Below are positions 1-13,364 of a stretch of 64,000 nt of DNA, piece by piece. The stretch is taken from contig NC_087063.1 in NCBI RefSeq assembly GCF_963678635.1, positions 78,885,617-78,949,616 on the forward strand, written 5' to 3'. Position 1 is the stretch's first letter, and each line of letters begins with the position of its first letter. The stretch is from Symsagittifera roscoffensis. Its lineage: Eukaryota; Xenacoelomorpha; Acoela; Convolutidae. The translations under genes and the position numbers were made by a program. The notes beneath the pieces are model-generated. The model ran no database searches. It saw only the letters and a list, made by a program, of their open reading frames with translations, and was not told the origin of the DNA.

Positions 1-254
1 TGATACAATTATGATTGTAGAGTACCAAGAATTAAGCTGAGTCGAAACCACTATTTGCTTTGCTTATGTTTTGCACTTTTATCCATAATGGCGGTACCCG
101 AATCTAACGATTGCTTTCTCTAGGGGTACAAGACAATACTTAAATTAGAACTAACTCAAGAATGTTCTGGGTGAAGCAGTATTTTTTCCTTTTGGATATT
201 CGAGTCGTGTTTTTCCCATATTATGGCCGTCCTACCCTAGTTTAACCAGGGTAT

Positions 255-485
255 TCACAAGTTTCGCCCCTCTTAACTCTAGTGGCACATTTGCCCCTCA
301 CACATTTTGCCCCGAATAATTTCACAAATTTCGTCCTATCACGTTTCGCCCCTAACTTATTACACAGTTAATTAACGCCGCTTTCTTAATGTACATTTTA
401 GGGGCGAAATGTGCCAGTAATTTATGAGGGGCAAAATGTTCCACTAGATTTAAGAGGGGCGAAATGTCTGTGGGGCGAAACGTGG
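255..485. mobile_element. Foldback (long terminal inverted repeat) element
   Basis: The left part (about 257-345) reads as runs of TTTCGCCCCTC, TCTAGTGG and ATTTTGCCCCTCA. The right part (about 398-482) carries the same words on the opposite strand (GGGGCAAAAT, CCACTAGAT, GAGGGGCGAAAT). The two arms flank a spacer of roughly 55 bp, so the whole piece can fold back on itself. Several GGGGCGAAA-type subrepeats occur per arm, as in foldback or MITE elements. I could not fix a target-site duplication. The open frame across 411-797 is a by-product of this repeat. Confidence 0.6.
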
Positions 486-1835
486 GACATTCTTTTAACA
501 TTATGGAGCTGTAATTTGCTGGAGGATATAATGGGAATCTCTAATCTAAAGATATTAAACATTTTAAGATTTTGGGTTTTAGAATTGCTGAACAAACACG
601 TTACAATAAATGTCACCGAAAAACTGCTACACAACGCATTACCAACCAAGAGGGGTTCTTTTTACGTCAAACACTGCAGTTGGATGAAAGAAAATCGGGA
701 TGAAATTTTTTCTCCTGCCTTCCACGCATCCTGTAAGATAGAGCGAATAAATTTGCCGGTATTTGTAAGCTCAACATTTTACGCTAAGCTGCCATAGTGA
801 CTCTGAAACAAGACCAGGTTCTACAAGATTTTATAATTAAAATACAAAAATTGACACGGATTGTCGTACCACTCGACTGTCGCTATTAACAAGAATTGAC
901 ACGGATTGTCGTACCACTCGACTGACGCTGTTAATGTCATCAATGTGTTTCTTTAATCCCATTGTAAAGATTTATTTAAATTTCATACTGGTACCTATCT
1001 TGTTTTCTATTTATTAGCAAATTTTGTTAGCATGTGTAATAACCCGTTTGCATGTTTATTTATCGACAACAAAAAAATCACCAACGAGACACGTAACAAA
1101 AGAAGAATTTGAAAAATGAATTCGAAATCTTATAATTCAATAAGCAAAGAAAGAAGAAACATATAGTGACGATTTTGACTTCTAATTTCTGCCATTTGAA
1201 AGAAAAAAAATCTAATTTTTTTTTCATGTAAATCCGGAAAAAGGCTTCTTTTGCCCCCCACGAGAGAAACTAAGTCATGAGTTAAAAACGAAAGACGGAA
1301 TCTCAGCTACCAATTAATCATGAAGTGCTGATTGACACATAGAAAAAATTCAGAAATGCGTTAACAACGAATAAATCGACGAAAGAAACAAAACAAATCC
1401 AAATAATCAAAATCATACCCCATTCACGAAAGAAATTGTCAAATCAGCCAAAAATCTCGCGCCGGCATAATAAATTTGTGCTTCCCATCTACTGGAACAT
1501 TTTCCACACAACAATACATCCGAAGATGACAATCTCAAAGACAAATAGCTGATGACAAAAGATGACCACAACTGCATACACAGATACTTATTGCTCTCCC
1601 CGAAGCTGAGCAAATTTTAACCATCTTCAAAAGCGAATGAGTGGTTCTACTTCTTAGAACGGTGGTTCCCATGGAATGCTTTCCAAGGTCTCATAGACGC
1701 AAGAACAATTACCATGAATTAGCCAAAATCAAATTGTTTAATTTGCTTTTCATATGCAACGATGTCGAGACAAAACCAATTTTCCACTTAATGGAAGACA
1801 TCATTCATAGCCCTATAATCCAACGTAACTCGAGC
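486..1835. other. Non-coding stretch with a 45-bp duplication
   Basis: AT-rich DNA with no recognisable gene. A 45-bp segment beginning AATTGACACGGATTGTCG stands twice in tandem (849-893 and 894-938) with about two mismatches. Short frames here show no protein-family signature. Near 1830-1930 lie GAGCCGAGATTT words and a small inverted repeat (TTTGAAGCAAGA near 1860, its complement near 1910). Confidence 0.5.
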
Positions 1836-1950
1836 CGAGATTTTTCAGCCGAGCCGAGATTTGAAGCAAGACTTGAGCGGTTTGAGGGTTTTTTTTAAAC
1901 GATTGCGCTCAAAATCTTGCTTCAAAATGAGCGGTTTTTGAAGGTGTATC

Positions 1951-2152
1951 GGCTCTTTTTCCTTTTCCCCCCACCTGCAAATTTTTTTAATTGAAAAAAA
2001 TGTTCACTTTGTCTGATTGTCATGAAAATTGGCATGTAGACTAATTAGGCCATGACAAACATATTTGGTCTCCATAATTAACCTTGTAAGACAGCTCGTT
2101 AGACTATAAAATTCATGTTTGAGTGAGGTGGGGGGGGGAAGGATAAAGAGCC
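1951..2152. mobile_element. hAT-like MITE with 8-bp target duplication
   Basis: The 202-bp element begins GGCTCTTTTTCC and ends with the near complement (GGATAAAGAGCC), giving about 25-bp terminal inverted repeats rich in C on the left and G on the right. It is flanked on both sides by the identical octamer GGTGTATC (1943-1950 and 2153-2160), the 8-bp duplication typical of hAT transposons. A sister copy lies at 46364-46564. It has no coding capacity. The insertion split an older inverted repeat built of AAACCGCTC words. Confidence 0.8.
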
Positions 2153-2193
2153 GGTGTATCTAAAAAACCGCTCAAAAACCGCGCAGTATTTCA

Positions 2194-4227
2194 ACGGTTT
2201 TGAGCAGTTTATCTAAAAAAAATTGAACCGTGTCAGTATGTTTATACAAAACGAGCAATTTTAGAAGTTAAAATACAAAGGAAGAACAAGAGACAAAAGC
2301 TGACTGACTAGTGTTACAAATCGATAATGGATGGTTTTGAAATGTGGGAAGCAGGGATTGCAATATATTGAATGATCAGATATTGAATATTGAGACGATG
2401 TCAATATTGAATTTTTAATATTGAGATATTGAAGGCTAGATATTGATATTGATATTGAATTTTTTGTAGATATTGAGAAAAACGGATTTTGTATCATTGC
2501 TTGAAACGTGACGTTTTAACACATACACATAAAACAAATGGTGATAAAAAGCATTAAAATTAAACAAATTAAACAAAAAACAATTACATTGCAAAAAAAA
2601 CTAAACAAATTTAATTATAATAATGATCAAAAAAGGTCAAGAGTTGAAGAAGGATGTCCAATTTATTTTTGTGTATTCAAGAAGAAAATATCAAATCTTA
2701 CAAACACACATCTGAGTTAACTGGATGAAAACAAAGTTTCATTTGGTTTAATACCGGGCACAAACAGTTTTGGCGGTTTTTAGTCTTGCCAAAAAAATTG
2801 CGTCAAGTACAGGTTTCCAAATGTTAAATTTTGTCTAACTTGATTAGTTTGTTATCAACACTTAGGCAAACCCAAATTCTTGTCAAACAATTTTACTTTC
2901 TTTCAAATTAAGTATCATATTCTTACCCAATCAACCCAAAATTACTCGACGGGTGATTTTAATGCACTCTTATATGACAATATTAACATTTTTTTCAGAA
3001 CCTTAGTCAAATGGTGCTTGTATCAAACGGTTTAATCAAGTCGAATAAAAAAATGCTAATTTCGCACTCAAGGGCGATTTTTTCGATTTTACACATTTTG
3101 ACAAACAACATAAGTTTTTTGAGCTTAGAATATGTTTTCATGAATTTCGACACAGCATGGTTCTATGCAAAGCAATCCAAAATAAATCTCCGATCAATTG
3201 CTCTTGCACATTTTTTTCTAAGCCATCAAACATGTATCAGCGCGGCCCTAGTTACTGGAAGTTAAGTTAAGGGTTTCTACCAAACAACACCAGTTTAATT
3301 CGTACAGATCTTAAAAAAACTTACTGAAGGAAGGAAGTAGTTACGAAAACATTAAGCATAATTATCGTGACCTTCTGATATTTATTCAAGAGAACAAAAA
3401 ACGAATCAATCAGACAAAACTTACTAATTTGATGTACAAAGAAAATTTTATCAGAGATTGCATTCACAGCAGAAACGGTCCAAGTTCGAGTTAATTTGAA
3501 AAAAAAAAAATCTTTTGGAGCTGGAACATCTTCAAAAAACTCAAAGGAATTTTTTCTTCAATTTTTTGAACAATCCAGAAAACTCTAAGCTATAATTTTG
3601 AGGATGTGCCCAAATTTTGTAGTCGATGGACCACAAAGAACACAATTAATTCAATCAAGCGAAATAAAGTGGATCAGAACGTTTATCACACAGATAAGTC
3701 TATTCTTAATCAACCTCGAAAGTGTTTTTCAAATACTTTTTAAATAGCTCCACAACAGACTTTGAACAGTTACCAAAGACTTTTATGAATCAAAAAACAA
3801 GTAAACAAGGTGAATGATGAATAAAATTAGTGTACAGAAGTTGAACATTTATTTGGCTATGAACAAACTGAACCCGGAAAGCTCGTTGGGACCAGACGGC
3901 CTTACATGTTGTTTATACAAGACTTTCACTCATGAGTTTTGTTCAGTTTTAGCTGAAGTATCTAATCACTTTGTTCAGAGTGGAAAACTCCCAAACAATT
4001 TTTTAGCAAAATCAAACTTCTGCCGAAATCTGAAAATGCCAATGCAGTACAAGATTTCCGACGCAAAAATTTTAAGCATGTAATCTGTAATAGAATTAAA
4101 ACGAAAACCTTTGAAAAGTGGTAAAAAACGATCCTTATGCGTAGTTTCGCGGAAAACAAATGCACACAGCAAAACAAAAAAAAAGAAAAAAAAAAACGTT
4201 TATTTCAGAAAGACTGCCAATATTTGC
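2194..4227 (+). repeat. Satellite unit 1 (variant, with TATTGA-rich insert)
   Basis: The leader matches the other units up to about 2352, then is replaced by about 270 bp of ATATTGA-rich simple sequence (2367-2475) and A-rich DNA. From about 2629 it continues with the tail of the ORF1 frame seen otherwise only in the unit at 13365. The endonuclease motif GDFN is encoded at 2952-2963, the linker ends near 3265, and the reverse-transcriptase start is at 3814-4083 with a one-base deletion that ends the frame early. Confidence 0.75.
2367..2475. repeat. ATATTGA-type simple repeat
   Basis: Irregular array of ATATTGA and ATATTGATATTGA words inside the first satellite unit. Frames read through it are serine/isoleucine-rich artefacts. 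Confidence 0.7.
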
Positions 4228-6060
4228 ACGGTTTTGAGCGGTTTGTCTTAAAAAATTGAACCGGGTCAATATGTTTATACAAAACGAACAATTTTAGAAG
4301 TTAAAACACAAAGGAAGAACAAGAGGCAAAATCTGACTGACTAGTCTTATAAATCGATAATGAATGGCTTTGAAATGTGGGAAGGTGCAGAAATCTCGTT
4401 TCACAAACCTTCACTTCATAATTGTTAAAAGGCAAGATGTCTGGACGGCAAGAAAAAGGTCAACACGCTTATTGGTGCAACATAGGAAATCAACAAAATA
4501 ATAATCAGTCCCCACAACAACCAAGCGCCAATAAGGCTGGCGACAAGAAAAACAATGACAAAACAACAACTGATAAGGCTTGTCATGGTAGCAAAAATCA
4601 GGCACAAATAGTTTTGGCGGTTTTTAGTCTTGCAAAAAGAATTGAGTCAAGTACAGGTTTCCAAATAATAAATTTAGTCTTACTTGATTAGTTTGTTATC
4701 AACACTTAGCGAACCCGAATTCTCGTCAAACAATTTTACTTTCTTTGAAATTAAGCATCAGATTCTTACCCAATCAACCTAAAATTAATTGATGGGTGAT
4801 TTTAATGCACTCAGATATGACAATTTTAACAGTTTTTATAGATTTTAAGCCAAATGGTGTTTGTATCAGACGGTTTAACCAAGTCCAGGAATAAAATCTT
4901 AATTTCGCACTCAAGGGCGACTTTTTTGACATTTTGGCAAACAACATAAAACTTTTGAGCTTAGAATATGTTTTCATGAATTTCGACTCAGCATGGTTCT
5001 ATGCAAAGCAATCTAAAATAAATTTCTGATCAATTGCTCTTGCACATTTTTTTCTAAGCCATCAAACATGTATCAGCGCGGCCTTAGTTACTGGAAGTTA
5101 AGTTAAGAATGTCTAACAAACAACACCAGTTTAGTTCGTACTGATCTTTAAAAAAGCTTACTGAAGAAAGGAAGTAAATACAAAAACAAAAAGCATAATT
5201 TTCGTGACCTTCTGATATTTTTCCAAGAGAACAAAAACGTATCAATCAGACAGAACTTAATAATTTGATGTATTAAGAAATTATTATCAGAGATTGCATT
5301 CAGAGCAGAAACGGTCCAAGTTCGAGTTAAATTGAAAAATATCTTTTCGTGCTTGAACATCTTCAAAAGACTCAAAGGAAAAAAATTATTTAATTTTTCG
5401 AAAAATTCAGAAAACTCTGAGCTATAATTTTGAGGGTGTGCCCAAAATTTGTAATCAATGGACCAAAAAGAACACAATTAATTCAATCAAGCGAATAAAA
5501 GTAGATCAGAACGTTTATCACACAGATAAGTCTATTCTTAATCAACCTGGAAAGTGTTTTTCAAATACTTTTTAAATTGCTCCACAACAGACTTTGAACA
5601 GTTACCAAAGACTTTTAAGAATCAAAAAACAAGTAAACAAGGTGAATGATGAATAAAATTAGTGTACAGAAGTTGAACATTTATTTGGCTATGAACAAAC
5701 TGAACCTGGAAAGCTCGTCGGGACCAGACGGCCTTACATGTTGTTTATACAAAACTTTCACTCATGAGTTTTGTTCAGTTTTAGCTGAAGTATCTAATCG
5801 TTTTGTTCAGAGTGGAAAAATTCCCAAACATTTTTCTAGAAAAAATAAAACTTCTCCCGCAATCTGAAAATCCCAATGCAGTACAAGATTTCCGACGCAA
5901 AAATTTTTAAGCATGTAATCTGTAATAGAATTAAAAAAAAACCTTTGAAAAGTGGTAAAAAACGATCCTTATGCGTAGTTTCGTGGAAAACAAATGCACA
6001 CAGCAAAACGAAAAAAATGAAAAAAAAAACGTTTATTTCAGAAAGACTGGCAATATTTGA
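4228..6060 (+). repeat. Satellite unit 2 (1,833 bp)
   Basis: ORF1-like start at 4437; it runs across the deletion junction into endonuclease-derived sequence and stops at 4691. Reverse-transcriptase start at 5646-5867. This unit pairs with the unit at 9734 (offset 5,506 bp): both reverse-transcriptase segments end in the same variant, KIPKHFSRK followed by a stop. Confidence 0.8.
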
Positions 6061-7894
6061 ACGGTTTTGAGCGGTTTATCTTCAAAAAATTGAACTGGGT
6101 CAGTATGTTTATACAAAACGAACAATTTTAGAAGTTAAAATACAAAGGAAGAACAAGAGACAAAAGCTGACTGACTAGTCTTATAAATCGATAATGGATG
6201 GCTTTGAAATGTGGGAAGGTGCAGAAATCTCGTTTCACAAACCTTCACTTCATGATTGTTAAAAAGGCAAGATGTCTGGACGGCAAGAAAAAGGTCAACA
6301 CGCTTATTGGTGCAACATAGGAAATCAACAAAATAATAAGCAGTCCCCACAACAACCAAGCGCCAATAAGGCTGGCGACAAGAAAAACAATGAAAAAACA
6401 ACAACTGATAAGGCTTGCCATGGTAGCAAAAATCGGGCACAAATAGTTTTGGCGGTTTTTAGTCTTGCAAAAAGAATTGAGTCAAGTACAGGTTTCCAAA
6501 TAATAAATTTATTCTTACTTGATTAGTTTGTTATCAACACTTAGCGAACCCGAATTCTCGTCAAACAATTTTACTTTCTTTGATATTAAGCATCAGATTT
6601 TTACCCAATCAACCCAAAATTAATTGACGGGTGATTTTAATGCACTCAGATATGACAATTTTAACAGTTTTTATAGATTTTAAGCCAAATGGTGTTTGTA
6701 TCGGACGGTTTAACCAAGTCCAGGAATAAAATCTTAATTTCGCACTCAAGGGCAAATTTTTGACATTTTGGCAAACAACATAAAACTTTTGAGCTTAGAA
6801 TATGTTTTCATGAACTTCGACACAGCATGGTTCTATGCAAAGCAATCTAACAAAAATCTCTGATCAATTGCTCTTGCACATTTTTTTCTAAGCCATCAAA
6901 CATGTATCAGCGCGGCCTTAGTTACTGGAAGTTAAGTTAAGAATGTCTAACAAACAACACCAGTTTAGTTCGTACTGATCTTTAAAAAACCTTGCTGAAG
7001 AGAGGAAGTAAATACAAAAACAAAAAGCATAATTTTCGTGACCTTCTGATATTTTTTCAAGAGAACAAAAACGTATCAATCAAACAGAACTTAATAATTT
7101 GATGTATTAAGAAATTATTATCAGAGATTGCATTCAGAGCGGAAACGGTCCAAGTTCGAGTTAAATTGAAAAAATATCTTTTCGTGCTTGAACATCTTCA
7201 AAAGACTCAAAGGAGAAAAATATTTTAATTTTTCGAAAAATTCAGAAATCTCTAAGCTATACTTTTGAGGGTGTGCCCAAATTTTGTAATCATTGGACCA
7301 CAAAGAACACAATTAATTCAATCAAGCGAATTAAAGTGGATCAGAACGTTTATCACAGAGATAAGTCTATTCTTAATCAATCTCGAAATTGTTTTTCAAA
7401 TACTTTTTAAATAGCTCCACAACAGACTTTGAACAGTTACCAAAAACTTTTATGAATATAAAAAACAAGTAAACAAGGTGAATGATGAATAAAATTAGTG
7501 TACAGAAGTTGAACATTTATTTGGCTAGGATAAAACTGAACCTGGAAAGCTCGCCGGGACCAGACGGCCTTACATGTGGTTTATACAAGACTTTGACTCA
7601 TGAGTTTTGTTCAGTTTTAGCTGAAGTATCTAATCACTTTGTGCAGAGTGGAAAACTCCCAAACAGTTTTTTAGCAAAATCAAACTTCTGCCGAAATCTG
7701 AAAATGCCAATGCGTTACAAGATTTCCGACGCAAAAATTTTTAAGCATATAATCTGTAATAGAATCAAAAAGAAAACCTTTGAAAAATGGTAAAAAACGA
7801 TCCTTATGCGTAGTTTCGTGGAAAACAAATGCACACAGCAAAACAAAAAAAAAGAAAAAAAAACGTTTATTTCAGAACGACTGGCAATATTTGA
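6061..7894 (+). repeat. Satellite unit 3 (1,834 bp)
   Basis: ORF1-like start at 6272-6526. The reverse-transcriptase segment at 7482-7793 is the longest open copy in the array. Pairs with the unit at 11568. Confidence 0.8.
7482..7793 (+). pseudogene. Reverse transcriptase N-terminal fragment, L1/Tx1-like (best copy)
   Basis: A 103-residue frame reads SSPGPDGLT at residues 24-32, then a stretch compatible with the helix that follows (LAEVSNHFVQSGKLP), and ends with KISDAKIFK...NRIKKK. These are the fingers-region hallmarks of L1/Tx1-type reverse transcriptases: a GPDG block, a SGKLP block, and a YR-S-DxKI...NRIK block. The frame stops at 7794-7796, before the catalytic palm motifs, so it cannot be active. 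The same segment occurs at 3814, 5646, 9322, 11152, 12972 and 15409. The clade call (L1/Tx1 rather than CR1) rests on the DAKI...NRIK and SYWKL motifs. Confidence 0.7.
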
Positions 7895-9733
7895 ACGGTT
7901 TTGAGCGGTTTATCTTAAAAAATTGAACCGGGTCAATATGTTTATACAAAACGAACACTTTTAGAAGTTAAAATACAAAGGAAGAACAAGAGGCAAAAGC
8001 TGACTGACTAGTCTTATAAATCGATAATGAATGGCTTTGAAATGTGGGAAGGTGCAGAAATCTCGTTTCACAAACCTTCACTTCATGATTGTTAAAAGGC
8101 AAGATGTCTGGACGGCAAGAAAAAAGTCAACACGCTTATTGGTGCAACATAGGAAATCAACAAAATAATAATCAGTCCCCACAACAACCAAGCACCAAAA
8201 AGGCTGGCGACAAGAAAAACAATGACAAAACAACAACTGATAAGGCTTGTCATGGTAGCAAAAATTAGGCACAAAAAGTTTTGGCGGTTTTTAGTCTTGC
8301 AAAAAGAATTGAGTCAAGTACAAGTTTCCAAATAATAAGTTTAGTCTTACTTGATTAGTTTGTTATCAACACTTAGCGAATCGAAGTTCTCGTCAAACAA
8401 TTTTACTTTCTTTCAAATTAAGTATCATATTCTTACCCAATCAACCCAAAATTACTCGACGGGTGATTTTAATGCACTCAGATATGACAATTTTAACAGT
8501 TTTTATAGATTTTAAGCCAAATGGTGTTTGTATCGGACGGTTTAACCAAGTCGAAGAACAAAATCTTAATTTCGCACTCAAGGGCGATTTTTTCGATTTA
8601 ACACATTTTGACAAACAACATAAGTTTTTTGAGCATAGATTATGTTTTCATGAATTTCGACACAGCATGGTTCTATGCAAAGCAATCCAAAATAAATCTC
8701 TGATCAATTGCTCCTGCACATTTTTTTCTAAGCCATCAAACATGTATCAGCGCGGCCCTAGTTATTGGAAGTTAAGTTAAGGATTTCTACCAAACAACAC
8801 CAGTTTAATTCGTACAGATCTTAAAAAAACTTACAGAAGGAAGGAAGTAGTTACGAAAACATTAAGCATAATTTTCGTGACCTTCTGATATTTATTCAAG
8901 AGAACAAAAAACGTATCAATTAGACAAAATTTACTAATTTGATGTATTAAGAAAAATTTATCAGAGTTTGCATTCACAGCAGAAACGGTCCAATTTCGAG
9001 TTAATTTGAAAAAAAAAATCTTTTGGAGCTGGAACATCTTCAAAAAACTCAAAGGAATTTTTTTTTCAATTTTTTGAACAATTCAGAAAACTCTAAGCTA
9101 TAATTTTGAGGATGTGCCCGAATTTTATAGTCGATGGACCACAAAGAACACAATTAATTCAATCAAGCGAATTAAAGTGGATCAGAACGTTTATCACACA
9201 GATAAGTCTATTCTTAATCAACCTCGAAAGTGTTTTTCAAATACTTTTTAAATAGCTCCACAACAGACTTTGAACAGTTACCAAAGACTTTTATGAATCA
9301 AAAAACAAGTAAACAAGGTGAATGATGAATAAAATTAGTGTACAGAAGTTGAACATTTATTTGGCTATGAACAAATTGAACCTGGAAAGCTCGCTGGGAC
9401 CAGACGGCCTTACATGTTGTTTATACAAGACTTTCACTCATGAGTTTTGTTCAGTTTTAGCTGAAGTATCTAATCACTTTGTTCAGAGTGGAAAACTCCC
9501 AAACAGTTTTTTAGCAAAATCAAACTTCTGCCGAAATCTGAAAATGCCAATGCAGTACAAGATTTCCGACGCAAAAATTTTAAGCATGTAATCTGTAATA
9601 GAATTAAAACAAAAACCTTTGAAAAGTGGTAAAAAACGATCCTTATGCGTAGTTTCGCGGAAAACAAATGCACACAGTAAAACAAAAAAAAGAAAAAAAA
9701 AACGTGTATTTCAGAAAGACTGGCAATATTTGA
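7895..9733 (+). repeat. Satellite unit 4 (1,839 bp)
   Basis: ORF1-like start at 8104, ending early at a TAG. Endonuclease-linker frame at 8463-8780. Reverse-transcriptase start at 9322-9591 with the same one-base deletion (KILSM then stop) as the copy at 3814, showing it pairs with the first unit and closes the trimer. Confidence 0.8.
8463..8780 (+). pseudogene. Endonuclease C-terminus and linker of an L1/Tx1-like LINE (best copy)
   Basis: Longest open copy (105 residues) of the segment between endonuclease and reverse transcriptase. It ends in RGPSYWKLS, matching the G-x-YWKLN linker motif that follows the endonuclease in L1/Tx1 LINEs. Just upstream, in another frame, the same unit encodes TGDFNAL, the GDFN block of AP-type endonucleases. 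A frame change between these two blocks shows the copy is dead. Equivalent segments lie about 2950-3265, 4795-5110, 6630-6945, 10290-10615, 12130-12445 and 14550-14870. Confidence 0.65.
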
Positions 9734-11567
9734 ACGGTTTTGAGCGGTTTATCTTAAAAAATTGAACCGGCTCAATATGTTTATACAAAACGAACAATTT
9801 TAGAAGTTAAAATACAAAGGAAGAACAAGAGACAAAAGCTGACTGACTAGTCTTATAAATCGATAATGGATGGCTTTGAAATGTGGGAAGGTGCAGAAAT
9901 CTCGTTTCACAAACCTTCACTTCATGATTGTTAAAAGGCAAGATGTCTGGACGGCAAGAAAAAGGTCAACACGCTTATTGGTGCAACATTGGAAATCAAC
10001 AAAATAATAATCAGTCCCCACAACAACCAAGCGCCAATAAGGCTGGCGACAAGAAAAACAATGACAAAACAACAACTGATAAGGCTTGTCATGGTAGCAA
10101 AAATCAGGCACAAATAGTTTTGACGGTTTTTAGTCTTGCAAAAAGAATTGAGTCAAGTACAGGTTTCCAAATAATAAATTTAGTCTTACTTGATTAGTTT
10201 GTTATCAACACTTAGCGAACCCGAATTCTCGTCAAACAATTTTACTTTCTTTGAAATTAAGCATCAAATTCTTACCCAATCAACCCAAAATTAATTGACG
10301 GGTGATTTTAATGCGCTCAAATATGACAGTTTTAACAGTTTTTATAGATTTTAAAACAAATGGTGTTTGTATCAGACGGTTTAACCAAGTCCAGGGAAAA
10401 AATTTTATTTTCGCACTCAAGGGCGACTTTTTTGACATTTTGGCAAACAACATAAAACTTTTGAGCTTAGAATATGTTTTCATGAATTTCGACTCAGCAT
10501 GGTTCTATGCAAAGCAATCTAAAATAAATCTCTGATCAATTGCTCTTGCACATTTTTTTCTAAGCCATCAAACATGTATCAGCGCGGCCTTAGTTACTGG
10601 AAGTTAAGTTAAGAATGTCTAACAAACAACACCAGTTTAATTCGTACTGATCTTTAAAAAACCTTACTGAAGAAAAGAAGTAAATACGAAAACAAAAAGC
10701 ATAATTTTCGTGACCTTCTGATATTTTTTCAGGAGAACAAAAACGTATCAATCAGACAGAACTTAATAATTTGATGTATTAAGAATTTATTATCAGAGAT
10801 TGCATTCAGAGCAGAAACGGTCCAAGTTCGAGTTAAATTGAAAAATATCTTTTCGTGCTTGAACATCTTCAAAAGACTCAAAGGAAAAAAATTATTTAAT
10901 TTTTCGAAAAATTTAGAAAACTCTGAGCTATAATTTTGAGGGTGTGCCCAAAATTTGTAATCAATGGACCACAAAGAACACAATTAATTCAATCAAGCGA
11001 ATTAAAGTAGATCAGAACGTTTATCACACAGATAAGTCTATTCTTAATCAACCTCGAAAGTGTTTTTCAAATACTTTTTAAATTGCTCCACAACAGACTT
11101 TGAACAGTTACCAAAGACTTTTAAGAATCAAAAAACAAGTAAACAAGGTGAATGATGAATAAAATTAGTGTACAGAAGTTGAACATTTATTTGGCTATGA
11201 ACAAACTGAACCTGGAAAGCTCGTCAGGACCAGACGGCCTTACATGTTGTTTATACAAGACTTTCACTCATGAGTTTTGTTCAGTTTTAGCTGAAGTATC
11301 TAATCGTTTTGTTCAGAGTGGAAAAATTCCCAAACATTTTTCTAGAAAAAATAAAACTTCTCCCGCAATCTGAAAATGCCAATGCAGTACAAGATTTCCG
11401 ACGCAAAAATTTTTAAGCATGTAATCTGTAATAGAATTTAAAAAAAACCTTTGAAAAGTGGTAAAAAACGATCCTTATGCGTAGTTTCGTGGAAAACAAA
11501 TGCACACAGCAAAACGAAAAAAATGAAAAAAAAAAACGTTTATTTCAGAAAGACTGGCAATGTTTGA
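9734..11567 (+). repeat. Satellite unit 5 (1,834 bp)
   Basis: ORF1-like start at 9943-10197. Reverse-transcriptase start at 11152-11373 with the KIPKHFSRK variant shared with the unit at 4228. The two units are nearly identical over their whole length, separated by two unrelated-variant units. Confidence 0.8.
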
Positions 11568-13364
11568 ACGGTTTTGAGCGTTTTATCTTCAAAAAATTGA
11601 ACTGGGTCAGTATGTTTATACAAAACGAACAATTTTAGAAGTTAAAATACAAAGGAAGAACAAGAGATAAAAGCTGACTGACTAGTCTTATAAATCGATA
11701 ATGGATGGCTTTGAAATGTGGGAAGGTGCAGAAATCTCGTTTCACAAACCTTCACTTCATGATTGTTAAAAAGGCAAGATGTCTGGACGGCAAGAAAAAG
11801 GTCATCGCGCTTATTGGTGCAACATAGGAAATCAACAAAATAATAATCAGTCCCCACAACAACCAAGCGCCAATAAGGCTGGCGACAAGAAAAACAATGA
11901 CAAAACAACAACTGATAAGGCTTGTCATGGTAGCAAAAATTGGGCACAAATAGTTTTGACGGTTTTTAGTCTTGCAAAAAGAATTGAGTCAAACACAGGT
12001 TTCCAAATAATAAACTTAGTCTTACTTGATTAGTTTGTTATCAACACTTAGCGAACCCGAATTCTCGTCAAACAGTTTTATTTTCTTTGAAATTAAGCAT
12101 CAGATTCTTACCCAATCAACCCAAAATTAATTGACGGGTGATTTTAATGCACTCAGATATGACAATTTTAACAGTTTTTATAGATTTTAAGCCAAATGAT
12201 GTTTGTATCAGACGGTTTAACCAAGTCCAGGAATAAAATCTTAATTTTGCACTCAAGGGCGACTTATTTGGCAAGCAACATAAAACTTTTGAGCTTAGAA
12301 TATGTTTTCATGAATTTCGACTCAGCATGGTTCTATGCAAAGCAATCTAAAATAAATCTCTGATCAATTGCTCTTGCACATTTTTTTCTAAGCCATCAAA
12401 CATGTATCAGCGCGGCCTTAGTTACTGGAAGTTAAGTTAAGAATGTCTAACAAACAACACCAGTTTAGTTCGTACTGATCTTTAAAAAACCTTACTGAAG
12501 AAAGGAAGTTAATACAAAAACAAAAAACATAATTTTCGTGACCTTCTGATATTTTTTCAAGAGAACAAAAACGTATCAATCAGACAGAACTTGATAATTT
12601 GATGTATAAAGAAAAAATTATCAGAGATTGCATTCAGAGCGGAAACGGTCCAAGTTCGAGTTACATTGAAAAAATATCTTTTCGTGCTTGAACATCTTCA
12701 AAAGACTCAAAGGAGAAAAATATTTTAATTTTTCGAAAAATTCAGAAAACTCTAAGCTATACTTTTGAGGGTGTGCCCAATTTTTGTAATCAATCGACCA
12801 CAAAGAACACAATCAAGCGAATTAAAGTGGATCAGAACGTTTATCACACAGATAAGTCTATTCTTAATCAATCTCGAAAGTGTTTTTCAAATACTTTTTA
12901 AATAGCTCCACAACAGACTTTGAACAGTTACCAAAGACTTTTATGAATCAAAAAACAAGTAAACAAGGTGGATGATGAGTAAAATTAGTGTACAGAAGTT
13001 GAAATTGAACCTGGAAAGCTCGCCGGGACCAGACGCCGTTACATGTCATTTATACGATACTTTCACTCATGAGTTTTGTTCAGTTTTAGCTGAAGTATCT
13101 AATCATTTTTTTTCAGAGTGGAAAACTCCCAAACAGTTTTTTAGCAAATATCAAACTTCTGCCGAAATATGAAAATGCCAATGCAGTACAAGATTTTCGA
13201 CGCACAAAGTTTTAAGCATGTAATCTGTAATAGAATTAAAAAGAAAACCATTGCAAAGTGGTAAAAAACGATCCTTATGCGTAGTTTCCTGGAAAACAAA
13301 TGCACACAGCAAAACAAAAAAAAAGAAAAAAAACGTTTATTTCAGAAAAACTAGCAATATTTGA
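11568..13364 (+). repeat. Satellite unit 6 (1,797 bp)
   Basis: ORF1-like start at 11779-12033. The reverse-transcriptase start at 12972-13172 has lost about 30 bp (NIYLAMN missing), which accounts for part of the shorter unit. Pairs with the unit at 6061. Confidence 0.8.

Noticed and set aside
411-797. 128-residue open frame
   Set aside because: Its start lies inside the foldback repeat, no domain is evident, and base use equals the surrounding non-coding DNA.
4411-4605. Conserved minus-strand frames in every satellite unit (e.g. MPDFCYHDKPYQLLFCHCF)
   Set aside because: Exact shadows of the plus-strand ORF1-like frame; conservation comes from the satellite itself.
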